Positions 37,751-50,429 of a stretch of DNA of 64,000 nucleotides are shown here, piece after piece. Within the stretch, counting starts at the first letter, position 1. Every line of letters begins with the position of its first letter. Under the pieces are notes generated by a model that saw only the letters and a list, made by a program, of their open reading frames with translations, was not told the DNA's origin and ran no database searches. The stretch covers positions 402,991 to 466,990 of the forward strand of contig JAGTTF010000197.1 in assembly GCA_019095985.1 (NCBI GenBank). The letters run 5' to 3'. Position numbers and translations under genes: made by a program. The stretch comes from Streblospio benedicti (Eukaryota; Annelida; Polychaeta; Spionida; Spionidae).

Positions 37751-37918
37751 GTACAGTAGAACCTCTCTATTAGGACCACCATTGGGACCAGTGTTAGGTG
37801 GTCTCAGTGGAGAGGTGGTCTCTATACAGAGGTTTATTTTAGTAGCTCTATGAAGGTTTAAGACAGTGAAAAGTGGTCTCATTATGGAGGTGGTCTCAAT
37901 AGAGAGGTTCTACTGTAT
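37751..37918. mobile_element. pogo-like MITE, reference copy
   Basis: ACAGTAGAACCTCTCTATTA to AGAGAGGTTCTACTGTA, flanked by T/A as expected for a TA target site. Interior: ACCAGTGTTAGGTGGTCTCA, TCTATACAGAGGTTTATTTT, GTGAAAAGTGGTCTCATTAT. Tc1/mariner-pogo affinity is inferred from the CAG-type ends; there is no transposase. Confidence 0.88.
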
Positions 37919-40864
37919 ACACTGACGGGTTTGGGTGGACTCCTCCCTACCATAGACTATATAGATCTAGGTACTGAAATCCAGCACCCCTTATACGGAA
38001 ACGTTTGCTGCGGGTATTGGTATTCCCCACTGTCAATAAGAAACGAAACTGCACCATTCTATTCCATAAAGAGGTGTCAGCACTCCTGCTCTATATGAAC
38101 AATGGAAATACGCAATGTATCGCTTCCTCCCGTATTTAGGCGGCAGCATTGCAACTGGCGGATAATCACATCAAAGCAGCCACCACTAAGGCTTTTAAGT
38201 TGTGTATCTATAGCGGTCGGAAGTTCTTCAGCGAGATGTAATTTAAACAGGTGCTTTTACGAGAATGTAGCTGTCAGTGGATTGTGGTACGAAACACGTC
38301 GTGCGTCCGACCAGAAAATGGCGTGAGTCTGGTCAGTCGATTCGGAGTTTTCCATTGTTGACATAGAACAATAATCCTTTAGTAGCTCAAATGATTTTCA
38401 TCCAAACGTTTTCACATTAACAGTACACATTCTGAAGACTGTCTAGTTTCTTATTTTCACCATAACAAATAATAAAATATATAGCAAGAGTCCAATTCGG
38501 ACAAAATCGAGTAGAATGCTGTTCATTTGACAACTAAAGCCGAACGCCGAGTGTTAGATATGGCGATGCATGTGATTAATGGTCAAATTAAACTATTTCG
38601 TTAAAACAATTACATAAACTTATATACATGAATGGGATCGCATATTACTGCAGATTATTTCCATCAAAATTATATATTAATACGACAATGTATAACAGAG
38701 GTATGACCAAATATCTCTGTGGTGGTTTTTATTGTCATTTTACCTGTCGTCGCCTGCTGATAGCGTCAGTAGACTTTTTGGATCATGCAACGGTTTTCAC
38801 TGTTTCAACTTGTATTAAATATACTAAATGCGATTGTTTTTAGTAAATTTTACTATGGGACAAAAGGAAAATATAGTATCTAGTCTATATAGTAAGTTAT
38901 ATTGAGCTGTGTGCTTTCAAAATGTATTGCGCAATTTCTCCCATAAGGATGACTGGTATCATCGCTCGCTCCATAATCCAGTTAGGTTTAGTCTGGATGT
39001 CACGGGTAGTTCTTGTTCTCATAACTTTCAACCCCTATAGGTCTAAATGATCTACGATCTACGTTCTACGTACGTTGTTACTTACATGTTGCAGTCACTG
39101 GTCACTTGCGGTCACCTCTAGCAGCAGCTCTGAAAATACAACACCAGCATGGTCACAAATATAGCAATTTGTATAATATATAGTATTCTACATACTTGGT
39201 ACACAGCGTACTAAACAAATAAAGTGTTAACACAAATAAAGTGTTAATATTCAATTTTTGGATTAGATTTGAACAAAAACAGCAAGAAAATGAATGAAAA
39301 TAACGAATCTGTATAGTGTCCACTTCGCAATGTCCACTCACAAAAGGCGGGAGGGAGGGGTGGGGTGGGGTGGGGGTGGTGGTGGGGGGGGGGGTATTAC
39401 CCGTGTCTAGCACTGGCTGAACCGGGAGGCAGAATCTGTCGAATAGCACGATATAGTTCCGTGAGATCGTGTGGAACACGGAACATCATCGCGTCCCAAA
39501 TGTCCTATGAAGTATCGCATATCTTTTTATATTATTGAGCAATGATGAAACTACTAAATACCCACACAGTGTCGCCATCGCATGGAGAGAGCGATATAAA
39601 CAATATGCGGCCACATCACCGTGTTTGAAGTGGCTCTGTGGGGGAGGGTGGAATGGGAAAATCACCATCGCCAAATGTTTACGAACACTGAAAATGCGCC
39701 CACGCCCACACAAGAAGCTTGAAGATTACTTGGAAAATAGAATCCGTTTTTTGACAAGAAGATACGCGTTCCAGTGTAGCCCAGAAAGCAGCATGTTACT
39801 GTCCACTATAGAGGTCCGTATGCCTATTTGTGCCTGCGACTGCAGCTGCTTTATTAGTGGCGCGATTTGCATTTGACGTGAGGTGACAAATTCAATAATG
39901 TAGTGCCAAGTAATGCAGCCACAAGCACACCAAGATCAGGCGTCTACGTGAGAAAGATTTGTGTGTGTGTGTGGGGGGGGGTTGTTGTTGTTTGTTTGTT
40001 TGTTTGTTTTTTGTTATTTTTTATTTTTTTTTTTTTTGGTGGTGGTGGTGGTGGGGAGCACGCACGACTTTGCACAGTGATATAGTTCTCATCGAGCTCG
40101 CTTAAATCCGGGATTTCACTCACTCGTGTCCACCTGACCCCGTCTCTGGCTGCGGGTGTGTGTGTGGGGGGGGGGGGGGTCTGGATGGTGACCACAGCAG
40201 ACTCCGTGCACACACCGGTACGTGGTGTCCAGTGTTATACGCGATGCCGGCATCAGGAAGTGACGTCACAGACCCCCGCCCCACACCCCAGCCTCGTTCC
40301 CAGCGTTCTAATGGCCGACAAAATGGTGCGCACTTTGCTGCCGTCTACATGCACTTCCGGCCGGCGTGAAATGCGGCAACGAGGCTCTCAAAGATCACTC
40401 GGTGGACGGAACAGAAAGCTGAAATGGCACAGTCACAGTTACGATTGAATTAGTGCCTTGTAAAGTGATTTTAGACCCGGCAACTGAACGTCGAGAAGTC
40501 CGCTATTGCACCAGGTTAAAATGCCCATTTGAAACTGCCTTTTAGGGATTTCGGGGGATGAGGGGGGGGGGGTGAGGTGCAGGGGGGGTGTCTACGTGTC
40601 TGGCTGGGATAGGGTGGGGGATGGGGTGTTCGGGGGATGCCCACCCCACACCTCACGTTCTGTGTGGTATAGGTGCAATGGAACAGAAGATAACTGTGGC
40701 CTTGATTTGTTATTCAGGGGGGCAGTGTTCATTTAATAAAATTAGCTTTATTGATGAAACGAAATTGGTGTAGACCCGGATAAAACAATGCCAATTGAAG
40801 AAGCAGTTTTGAAGTTTAGAAAGAACGTTTTGCATGTTGGGTGGTTTGAAAAAAAAGGCTGGTC
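37919..40864. other. Stretch without a recognised gene
   Basis: Contains GT- and G-rich low-complexity runs at 39340-39393, 39960-40055 and 40156-40180. The 113-codon + frame at 39535 has no domain I recognise. Confidence 0.45.
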
Positions 40865-41010
40865 TCAAAGTGATTAACCTTGGGGTCGTGAGTTCGAGTC
40901 CCGTGAGGGCAACAACTTGATATCGTCAAATGGAAGCAGATGTCTTCAGCTATGTCAATAGAGTCAGGAGCTTGCTTGCCATAACAAAGAGAGCAGAATT
41001 GGATTCAATT
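40865..41010 (+). mobile_element. tRNA-like SINE (TATGTCAATA body)
   Basis: B box GGTCGTGAGTTCGAGTCCC, then GATGTCTTCAGCTATGTCAA and AGGAGCTTGCTTGCCATA. Same family as 7906-8170. Confidence 0.65.
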
Positions 41011-41339
41011 ACGATTACAAGTACGTGCTTTTCTCTCAAAATATACTTATAAAGTACAAATTTAAATAAAATTGTTATTGAATTTCGGACCTCGGAGGCT
41101 CCTGTTCAAAATGAAACGGTGAATTTCGACATCAATTAAGACATCTGTCTGAATTTGTTCCTTAGAATCACTGTTTGGAATTAACAGCAGATAATAGTGT
41201 TGGTAACTGAATGCTGAGCAAGCGTGTGAAATGAGCGGTGGCGGCTCTGATGTCTCCTTCTCGATATTGGCGCATAGACAGACAAGTACGTGACAGTCAG
41301 CAGAGAGGCTCAAATTGCTCTGGGAATGTGTAGTCAAAT

Positions 41340-41445
41340 GTAGGAGTTGACCACGAGATTGGAGTGTCAACTGTAAAATTGAGCATGCTGACGTCTGATT
41401 TACCCGAACGAAGTGAGCATGGTCAATTTCACGATTTACAAGACA
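41340..41445. repeat. Small inverted-repeat element
   Basis: GTTGACCACGAGATTGGAGT with TCAACTGTAAAATTGAGCAT faces TGAGCATGGTCAATTTCACG. Same family as 48461-48570. It interrupts the 161-codon minus frame 41062-41547, which is why that frame is not called. Confidence 0.55.
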
Positions 41446-41845
41446 ACACCCGTTCTTAACACTTGAAGTAACTTTTGCACAGTCTTTTTTCGGGACTGTT
41501 TCCAAATAAACAAATAGATCGTTAATCACTTTAACTGTCATTAACATCGGCGCCCCTCATTATTAAGCTGCCAGCATATACAGATTATTGCTGCTTTTCA
41601 ACTATTACAATCACTATATAAGAGTAGAATATTTATTTGATTTCAACATAAGCGTGACATATATACATAAAAAATACCTTTAATAAATAATAATCAGATA
41701 ACTAGCTATGTGTAAAAACGCTCTATAAAGCAAATTGTAACGGACTCCGACCTGCGTTTTGTTACCAACCCTCCTATAGTAGTCTCTATATTGGAAATAA
41801 AATCAAGATGCACCATTTGAAATTTCCGACCAAAAGTTATACAGT

Positions 41846-42030
41846 AAGGCTTCCCTATTAAAAGCATATTCTGGACCAGTGTAAGTTGGTTTCAATGGGG
41901 AGGTGGTCTCTATACAGAGGCTTCATTTTGGTAGCTCTATGAATGCTTAGCACTGAGAAAAATGGTTTATTTTTATAGCTACTATCTCATTATGGAGGTT
42001 ATATTCATTGAAGTAACTACTGCATGTACG
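41846..42030. mobile_element. Diverged pogo-like MITE
   Basis: TACAGTAAGGCTTCCCTATT start; GTGGTCTCTATACAGAGGCT and TTTTGGTAGCTCTATGAATG inside; the right end is eroded. Confidence 0.75.
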
Positions 42031-42316
42031 TGGAAAAATCAACATGGACATTTTGCCACTCCCGGCGTCTGTAACGGTGCGTTTCTAGGCTGCTACGTCA
42101 TGTTTACGTACCAAATCTTACGTTAAGCGTTCCAATTGACGTCACACTGCGTTTCTCGCGCCGCCCCCTGTCGGTGTTCGTGGTAATTGCGCTGTCTCTG
42201 CGGCAGTAACTCCTGCTTTACGCTCTGTGCGCGTGTGATGGGGGGACAATGGGAGGGGGGGGGGGGTTTGTTACCGGGGTTTGAAGCAGCTAATGTGGAG
42301 TCATGAGGGAAACTCA

Positions 42317-42445
42317 ATACAGGAAGGCCACCATTGAGACCACCTCTCTAATGAGAGCACATTTTTACGGTTGCAAACCTCCGAAAAGCGATCAGAATAA
42401 ATCCCTGTTTAGAGAGCAAATTTATGGAGACCATCTCTATACAGT
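42317..42445. mobile_element. Diverged pogo-like MITE, partial
   Basis: CCATTGAGACCACCTCTCTA, ACGGTTGCAAACCTCC and GGAGACCATCTCTATACAGT of the family. Confidence 0.6.
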
Positions 42446-42939
42446 GCCGGATCTACTACAATGGGGGGGGCTCTAGCACCCATGGAGACCATGCCTGATC
42501 TAGCTATTGAGACCCATAACACTGGTCAAAAATGTTTTACGAGAGGTCGATTTAAAAAAAATTGTGAATAATATTTCGTATTGTTGTGTTGGATAATTTA
42601 TTTTGATAGAATGATGTAAATTGTAATGATATAATGATTTTTTAATCACGCTTCTTCACCACCTAAAAGAAAAAGATTCTCTCGTTGAGAGTGGGTGCTA
42701 ACTGAGGTCCTACTTTACAATGGTCGGCGTTTGTCCCTGTTAGCGGCATCACGTGACCTTTCTGCCGCATACGTCACCAGAATGACTTTCTATTTGTGCA
42801 CCAGATTGTATCTGTGGCTCCATCAGGGCTTCACCGGCTGACTGGGGGTGGGGTGCTTCTTGAACAACTTGTACTTGTGCAATAGGAAAATGATAGGAAG
42901 AGAACGTGTGTTTGAGGCGGATGTAAGTGGAATGTGGGG

Positions 42940-43060
42940 GGGAAATGTCCAAAAAAAGGATATGGGATTTCGTGGAAGTGGGGCATGGGGAAAATGCCAA
43001 AAAAATAGGGATAAAAGAAATAAGTAAAAAATATAGATGTGGGATTTCTTGATTCTTATA
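42940..43060. repeat. GTGGGAAATAAG minisatellite block
   Basis: Three to four degenerate units (GATATGGGATTTCGTGG, ATAGGGATAAAAGAAATAAG), related to 16045-16345 in the GPCR intron. Confidence 0.55.
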
Positions 43061-43193
43061 ACATGCGCCCCCCCCCCCTGTAAACAGGAGAGAAATATCT
43101 ATCATGTCTGGGTATGGATCAAACAAATCCAAATTAGAGGTAACTGTTGAGAAATAGACTGGGCAGCCAGGCCACATCCTTAAATTTAGGAAT

Positions 43194-43356
43194 ACAGTAG
43201 AACCTCCATTTAAGACCACCTCTATATTGAGACCACCTCTATAATAAGACCACTTTTCACAGTCTCAAACCTTCATAAAACTACAAAAACTAACCACTCT
43301 ATTGACACCACATAACACTGGTACACAAGGTGGTCCTAATAGAGAGGTTCTACTGT
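43194..43356. mobile_element. pogo-like MITE, complete
   Basis: TACAGTAGAACCTCCATTTA to AGAGAGGTTCTACTGTA, in the opposite orientation to 37751. Confidence 0.87.
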
Positions 43357-43643
43357 ACTCATCTCTATCCTGGTTCTACCCTCGACCCATCCAGGGTAAC
43401 CCCCCCCCCCCCCCCCCCACACACACGCACACTTTAGATGCTGTGACCTAATTCCATCGGGGACGGAAATGGAAATCAGACTTTGATTATTCCGAGACGA
43501 CGTCATTTATTTTTCCATTAATACATTACTGAGATAAATGGAGAGATGAGAAAAAGCAGGGATAAGCAAAATGCACACGGAAGAGAGGGGTTTGGCGGCG
43601 GGGAATCAGGGCACGATAATATTTTCGGCCCCTGTCCATGCAG

Positions 43644-43694
43644 TACAGCAGAACCTCCAATTAAGACCCGCTCTCTATTGAGACCACCTCTAAT
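43644..43694. mobile_element. pogo-like MITE end only
   Basis: ACAGCAGAACCTCCAATTAA then TCTCTATTGAGACCACCTCT; sequence is unrelated after that. Confidence 0.7.
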
Positions 43695-44519
43695 ATATTC
43701 AGATGAAGGCATAGCCTTTTTTACGGCCACAGATATAACAAAACCAGTTGATGTCAACAGTAATTTTACACGAAAAAGATTTTATTGGTTCACTGAACAT
43801 GTATTTATAGCTTCATATTCCGATACTCGCAGGCAATGTTGGGTCATAGTTATTTAAGAACTGGGTAGTGACTAGATACATTCCATCCAAGTGTCCTGTG
43901 CGTTTAGAGTGAAATTTTCTCAAAAGAAGGGATCGGTGCTTACTCGGATGTGAAACTGAATTTTATTTGGTTGCCTGAGACCTAAGTGGTCAGACACCTA
44001 ATTTTCAGGCAGCGCCGTAGTAACCAAACTAAACCGCACTTAGATAATTTATTTATTCAAATTATTTTGTTTTTGAAGGAGTTTTCATAAATGTAGTAGT
44101 TACTAATGGATAAATGATGTGTCAAACGATGATTAACAATGTAAGTAAAATAAAATAGTACTTTTTGTAGTCTTAGTCACAGGTCTCTGTGATGCCATGG
44201 CGATTGTAAACATGTTGATAAAAGCTAGGATTTTGATTGACAGGTACTGTTTTACCCTGGTTATGGAATACGACTAGAAATGTAAAAAATTGTGTTTTAT
44301 GTCACCTAAAATCTTTATTTGAATTTTCTTTTCATATTTGAAGCAAATTGTTCGCTTTCCCCCTCTTAATTCTGTGTTTCATATATTTGTTTGGGTGTTA
44401 AAAAATTTCGTAATAAAAGTAGTTTGAAAAAGATCGGGGCCATTCTAATTTTTCAAGTTGTGGGACTGCAGTTCAGTACACATGCACTAAGCTTAACAAG
44501 GCCTTCGGCCGCCTTCGGC
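43695..44519. other. Stretch without a recognised gene
   Basis: AT-rich; nothing recognised. Confidence 0.4.
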
Positions 44520-44662
44520 GGACTGTGGCCGTATAATAAAACCACTTTTCACGCTCCAAAACCTTCATAAAGCTATTAAAATGAGCCTCTGTTTATAGAG
44601 ACTACCTCTCTATTGAGACCACTGGGCCCAAAGGTGGTCCTAATAGAAAGGTTCAGCTGTGG
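44520..44662. mobile_element. pogo-like MITE, one end missing
   Basis: GTATAATAAAACCACTTTTC, AGCTATTAAAATGAGCCTCT and GGTCCTAATAGAAAGGTTCA; the left terminus is replaced by a CGGCCGCCTTCGGCGG palindrome. Confidence 0.75.
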
Positions 44663-44863
44663 TTTAAGTCCATGTGACCGTTCCCAGCTCCACACGCTGT
44701 TGGCGTTTCTGACGTACAGTTGTACAGGAATGTGGGTATTCGACTAGATTTTGCTTACATTGTATATAGATTTTTTTTTATAAATACATGTTCAATATGT
44801 TTGTTTAACTAGAACATAAACCTAACATGATTGTGTACATGAACAGAAAGTTTTAAAATCATA

Positions 44864-45046
44864 CAGTAGAACCTCTCTATTGGGACCACCTTTGGGACCA
44901 TTGTTAGGTGGTCCCAATAGAGAGTTAGTCTCTATACACATGTTAATTCTAGTAGCCTTTTCACGGTTTGGGACAGTGAAAAGTGGTCTTATTACAGAGG
45001 TGGTCTCAAAAAAGATGTGGTCCTAATTGGAGGTTCTACTGTACAT
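44864..45046. mobile_element. pogo-like MITE, complete
   Basis: TACAGTAGAACCTCTCTATT to TTGGAGGTTCTACTGTAC with the family interior. Confidence 0.87.
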
Positions 45047-45147
45047 ATTTCAAATAAGAAAAATAAGACGTCACAAACGATCACAGTCACCTTCCTTTAT
45101 CCGTAACGAACTGCGATGTCCTGTCCATACTGTCAGCAACTCCACAC

Positions 45148-45400
45148 TGCAGGGGGATATCCAGGGGGCACAGGCCCTCCTCCATCCCACCAAAATACCT
45201 TATTTTCATAAGGTTTTTGCCATATACGCTATCAACCGCAAGTACGGAACCCACGAGAGCCAATCAACGCTGGCTAATTTACATAGTTATATTAGAAAAA
45301 AGAGTGTGTGATCATCATAACTGGATAATTCCCGAGGCACCGGCTCAGTATGTTAGATGGTATTAATGGGGACAAAGTGCTGGGTCTGCCTGACGTTTGG
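45148..45400. mobile_element. GGCAGATCCAGG MITE, diverged
   Basis: GGGGATATCCAGGGGGCACA, CCCACCAAAATACCTTATTT, and right end CTGGGTCTGCCTG at about 45379. The 167-codon minus frame 45292-45795 partly overlaps it and is not called. Confidence 0.55.
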
Positions 45401-45989
45401 TTGCTTGTTTTTGTTGTACACTTGATGAGACGGGTCCATGGGGGTTGTAAGGAGTGGAGGACCACGCGTAAGGGGGTGGGGGGCGGGGGATTTGGTGGTC
45501 GTTTTACGCCATGAACGCTACCGTGTTCACCCACACAATAAGGAAGGCCTGAAAATGCCCGCATAACCTTCCATTCCCCCTGTTGCGTAATGAGTGGTGC
45601 GGGGAAGTCGTCACTCACTCGCGGCCACTCAGGGCTCATCCGTCTTACGGCGGCCGGCGTAGGACAACTTGATACAGCACGGGAACCTGTAGCTATGTTG
45701 ATTTGTTTTTTGTTTTTTTGCCTTTTTTTCTGTTTCCACCCACCGGGTTGTCTCACTAACATAGAGCAACAAACATCATAAGCCGCCATGTACACAAACA
45801 GTGAATTTTATGTTTGACGTGAAATTTAGTGACATATACTACGTGGAGTTCACGTCATTATTGTTATCATTATTGTTATATTGCTTTTATTATGTTATAT
45901 GTGTATTGACCAATGTGGTGGAAACAACCAATAAATATATGTATACGTTAAACTCACGGATTGTGTGCATGGCCGAACTGCGGTGGCGA
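45401..45989. other. Stretch without a recognised gene
   Basis: No domain seen in either strand; an AT-rich 3' part leads into the fossil element. Confidence 0.4.
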
Positions 45990-47832
45990 TAGAACAGAGA
46001 ATGATGAGAAGTGTTATTATTTTCAATATAGTTCTTATCCATTGCATATTAGACATTACATTGGTACAGGATTATCACAACCCGGCCAACAACATGCATA
46101 TAGATCAATATTAATATAATCTATTCTGTATCAATTCATATTGAAAACCTAAATGCTAATCCATCAGCTTAAGTATTGTAACCTTTTCAGATGAACACCT
46201 GAAATGCCACAGAATTATTCATTAATTCAACAAACATTACAGGTAGAGTTCATTGTGAGGTTAATGAGGATCGTAATAAGTTTTAAAAGATGAAACAAGA
46301 ACAACACGGTTTGGCATCATAAATTTTATTAACCTAAACTACATGAAAGAGGTTGATAAATGAAGTAGAAAATAAATATTGCCAAATGTAGTGTGCCAAA
46401 CCGTAGTTGTGGTTGGAAGGGCGAGAAGAGTAGGAAGTGGGAAGGTTGAGAATGGGCAGGGTGTTGTAAATGATATGCGAAATGATAATGATAAATGATA
46501 TGCGACATTTGCTAAGTTTTCAATTTATACAGGTTAAACAGACAAGCAGTAAAGTCTGGAAGACAGTTCAACTGGCGTCACACTTTCGCAAGCTTCGCCG
46601 TTTTGCGGATGGAGGCAAGCGTGAGGCTTAGGTGGCTGGGAGTGGCGAGGCGGGTGTGTTTAGAATTGGCTTGCGGGGGGGCGTTAATTGCCCCTCCTGG
46701 TGGGCTTCTAGATTCGCACGTGCCGAGCTGGAAGGCCGGGCAGGCAGTAGCGGAGGCGGTCAGGCGCTTGTTTCTGCTGATTGTGGGTGTGGCCTCGACC
46801 ACCACGTGGAGGCGTCGACGTTCGTCTGTGCCTGTGCCCATGTTAAACGGCCTGTCTCGATGTGACTCATGGCGACTGCATGATAGGGGAACGGCCTCCC
46901 ATTTAAGGCAGGCGTCTTCCATAAGTGCCTTAGGTGCGCCTTCATGTTGTCCTTGTCCTTATCGGGGGGCGTGTTCTATCATGCTCCAGGTAGCCGAAAT
47001 TCGGCAGTTGACAGGGAGTCGTAGGTGGCGGGGCGTCGCTCCTGTAGGATGGTAATGCGGCCAGTCTAAAATCATATTGGACTTTGTGAGGCAGTGTGGA
47101 GCTTTTGACTTTTTACCTTTTCGTTGTCTTTGTGGTGTTTCATCATCCTCTCGTCTTCTGTAGCATCTAGAGGGCCGAGGTCTCGGAGGCGCTTGAGTGT
47201 AATGGCGTGTTCTTGGAGAGGCGGGTGTTGGGGTCTCAGGCGGAGATCCTGTCGGTGAGTGAGGAGACTGCGTCAAGCAGCCTGGCCACACTGTTGTCTT
47301 GAGAATCCATGTCAGGTGGTTGCTCAACTACATTCACACTTCTTCCCGTGGGGGCCGCGTGTATCAGATTGCACTTTGAGCAACAGATTTGTCTAGACAT
47401 TGTGGTTTATCGAATTCTAGTCAGTGGTATTGAACAACGTTACGGTTTAATAGATATGACCGTATTGGATATGATCTTTTTCTTTATAAAAGTGTTACTT
47501 ATCAACAAAATGTTCATGTTGTATTGTATTCCCCGGATATAGAAATTTTGGACGGAGGAGAAAATTTGGGCGTGCAGCGTGGCAGTAGAACAGAGAATGA
47601 TGAGAAGTGTTATTATTTTCAATATAGTTCTTATCCATTGCATATTAGACATTACATTGGTACAGGATTATCACAACCCGCGGCCAACAATATGCATATA
47701 GATCAATATTAATATAATCTATTCTGTATCAATTCATATTGAAAACCTAAATGCTAATCCATCAGCTTAAGTATTGTAACCTTTTCAGATGAACACCTGA
47801 AATGCCACAGAATTATTCATTAATTCAACAAA
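45990..47832 (-). mobile_element. DIRS/Ngaro-like retroelement fossil with direct repeat ends
   Basis: Two direct repeats of about 245 bp (45990-46234 and 47586-47832), almost identical by eye, flank 1.35 kb. The interior carries a minus-strand gag-like region at about 46580-47390 that resembles the gag of DIRS/Ngaro tyrosine-recombinase elements from memory (for example MSHIETGRLTWAQ). No reverse transcriptase or recombinase is present. The element is broken, with a few breaks in the gag region and most of the internal part gone. The close match of the repeats suggests a fairly recent insertion or duplication. A segmental duplication around an old gag piece is the alternative. Confidence 0.45.
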
Positions 47833-48460
47833 ATTGATGCTCGAACCTGTTTTGGTCCCACACAATAGTAATTCCCCAACCAACCACTAGCGCATTGTGG
47901 CATCAGGTGAAATAGATAGAAGAGAGAGGTTTATTGCATGGAGAGTATTTTATGTCGGTTCGCCAGTTGAGGTTGTTTTTCTAAGTTGAGACTTCAGTCT
48001 TGAAAAACGGCTAATAAAAGTGTGTCCAGTTTATTAGTTTTATTAGTTTAATTTTGAGAAGGAACATATGGTGTTCGAAGTCGATCATAGATTGTGTTTG
48101 AAATTTTAAATTATTATTTTTTTTAAAGAAAATCAGGTAATATCTTTGAGTAATTGAATCATGGTTAATAATAAGACTCCACAGATATGAAAACAGCGTT
48201 ATTGTCTTTGAGGCTAGAAAAGTAGCAGAAAAGAACAACAAAACTGTAAATGAACATCAATAACATCCAATGTTGTTGAGAAGGTCTCACTGCCGTGCTA
48301 TCCTCCCCGCACCAGCCCCATGCAAATGAGCCTTTCACCCTACCACCGCGCGCATGCGCGCACACAGCTGAGGCTCCCCGGGGTCGTGACCTCACATGAC
48401 CCCAGGTCGTGGCAAAACATTGCGGTAGGTACATAGTGTACAAGAATAGCAGCAAACAAT
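47833..48460. other. Stretch without a recognised gene
   Basis: Nothing recognised apart from a GC-rich patch with GCGCGCATGCGCGC near 48347. Confidence 0.4.
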
Positions 48461-48570
48461 GTAGGATTTAACCACGGGATGTGAGTGTCAATCGTAAAAT
48501 TTAGCAACCTGAGGTCCGAGTGCATCAGCATGCTAATTTTTACGATTGTCACGGAAATCGAGTGGTCAAA
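48461..48570. repeat. Small palindromic element
   Basis: ATTTAACCACGGGATGTGAG and GTGTCAATCGTAAAATTTAG face CTAATTTTTACGATTGTCAC. Relatives at 41340-41445 and 9930-10095. Confidence 0.65.
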
Positions 48571-50429
48571 TACCATTTTATCATGAACAAAAAAGGATTA
48601 CAGAATCAAGTACATGACTAAATTTAGAATACCGGTACACGAAATCTTGATTGATAACAGGTGTGTTGCAACAACGTAGTCTAATTTAGACTGTGCCGTT
48701 TCCGCGTGCAGTAAATCACGGTAAGTCCTTAGCAACAGGTAAACCAGCCCTTAGCAACGTGTAAATCGCATAATTTAGCACGCCTCTCAACCAATCAGAA
48801 TGGGTTATTGGCGGTGATTTCTGCACTGAATGATAGAATGTTGATGTAAACCCGGGTCCAATGAAGCTGAACGTATCAGGTCTTTAATTAAACAGTATCC
48901 ATCCCATAATCTACGCACAGTGTGACAGTAGCTCGACGAGTATATTTAATCATATGGATTTCTCAATCTAGAGTATATGTCGCTTATGTAGAAATATACA
49001 TTGTTTTTCTTAACTATAATCAACATATATTTTTCCTTATGGTGTTTTTAACATATAACTTACATTTTATTATCGTCTATGTCAAAATATTTAAATATTG
49101 TAGCATAAATATTGGAATAGTCTCCCTCTACCAATACGATAGTCAGACTGTTTGCAAAGATATTATAGAACATTCTATAATATCTTTGCTGTTTGGCGTC
49201 TTTTAAATCAAAATGTAAAAACCTGTTATGTGGACCATTTTATAAAAGAGTAATAAGAATATTGTTGCAAAAAAGTTCATCGGTATTAATGTCATTATGT
49301 TCTATAACCTTATATACACAGTGAATATGGACTTGGACTTTTTTAGGCAGTGCGGGTGATCAAAAACAGACGATGATAGTTAAAAAAATCAATATCAATT
49401 TTTATTTTCATTTTTATTTTCACTTTTAAAGGAGCTGTTACAGTATTGGCATTCATCATAAGGAGGCGTATGGAATATTGTTGAATGACATTTAACCTGT
49501 AAGTCCTGTGCAGCCTTGATAAGGTCTCTCGGCGTATCACATAACAATGTAATCAGCCAAGGTAAACCATCAGTTTTCATGAGGTGGGGGGAGTGTACCT
49601 GTCTGTTTTAACCTTGAAAGTTTCACATTCTAATCTCAAAAGACATTGACCTTTTTTTTCTCAGAAAATATCCCATTTCAAATAGTAAAAACAGATTCAT
49701 ATTTTTCTACTTTCTGAATAATGCTATACCAGAGAGAGTAGAATTGAATAAATTTTAATCCCTTAAAAACCTTGACACGTTTTTTTCTAGGAAAATATCC
49801 CATTTCAAATGGTCAAAAACTGAGTCATATTTTTTGTACTTTTCTGAATAAAAATATTTGAATTAGAAAAATAGAGTGCACATAGTGATGTGTAAGATGC
49901 CGTTATGATATGATTTATTTAGTATAAAACATGCACTTTTTACGCCGTTATGTAAACCATGTAAACGTAGCATACATTGACAAAACCGTGAGTTTGTAAC
50001 ATGAATGTTTTAATCAGGATTCGTTCTAAGCGTATCAGGTTCGCCGTGATAAGCCACAAGAACTCACCTGATAAAAAAAATCATGTTAAAAACGCGCCCG
50101 CTTTTGTATTCATCACTCTTTTCTAACAATTACAATACTATAACGTAAAGTATTCTACATACTTGGTATGAATATGAATTACAGCAGTGTTTTAACTTAA
50201 GCTTGTAACTCATTTAAAGCGGTGATTTGTCTTTAAATTACTTGATGCAAAACGTGTAGGAATACACCGAAGAAGTGCACCTGACAACCAGCATAGTGGT
50301 ACAAGTTATTTTTACAAGGCAGTTCATTAAGCAATTAAAATACAAACAGAATGATAAAATGTCGCATACAGAATCTGTACAGTAGAGAACCCTGTGTGAA
50401 GACTCCTTCTCCAAAGAGACCAAGTTTTT
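48571..50429. other. Stretch without a recognised gene
   Basis: AT-rich. 49650-49860 holds a diverged two-copy repeat (GAAAATATCCCATTTCAAAT twice). The minus frame near 49400-49560 contains CQYCNSSF, which is not enough to call. Confidence 0.4.
49154..49189. repeat. Perfect 17-bp inverted repeat
   Basis: GCAAAGATATTATAGAA, a 2-base spacer (CA), then its exact complement TTCTATAATATCTTTGC. Could extrude as a cruciform or fold in RNA. Confidence 0.95.

Noticed and set aside
39535-39876. 113-codon plus-strand frame
   Set aside because: No recognisable motif, and the opposite strand is equally open over part of it.
41062-41547. 161-codon minus-strand frame
   Set aside because: Its middle is a small inverted-repeat element (41340-41445) found elsewhere in the window, and no domain is visible.
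42749-43219. 156-codon minus-strand frame
   Set aside because: Runs through the GTGGGAAATAAG minisatellite and into the end of a pogo-like MITE.
45292-45795. 167-codon minus-strand frame
   Set aside because: It partly overlaps a diverged GGCAGATCCAGG MITE and a low-complexity Pro run; no conserved motif.
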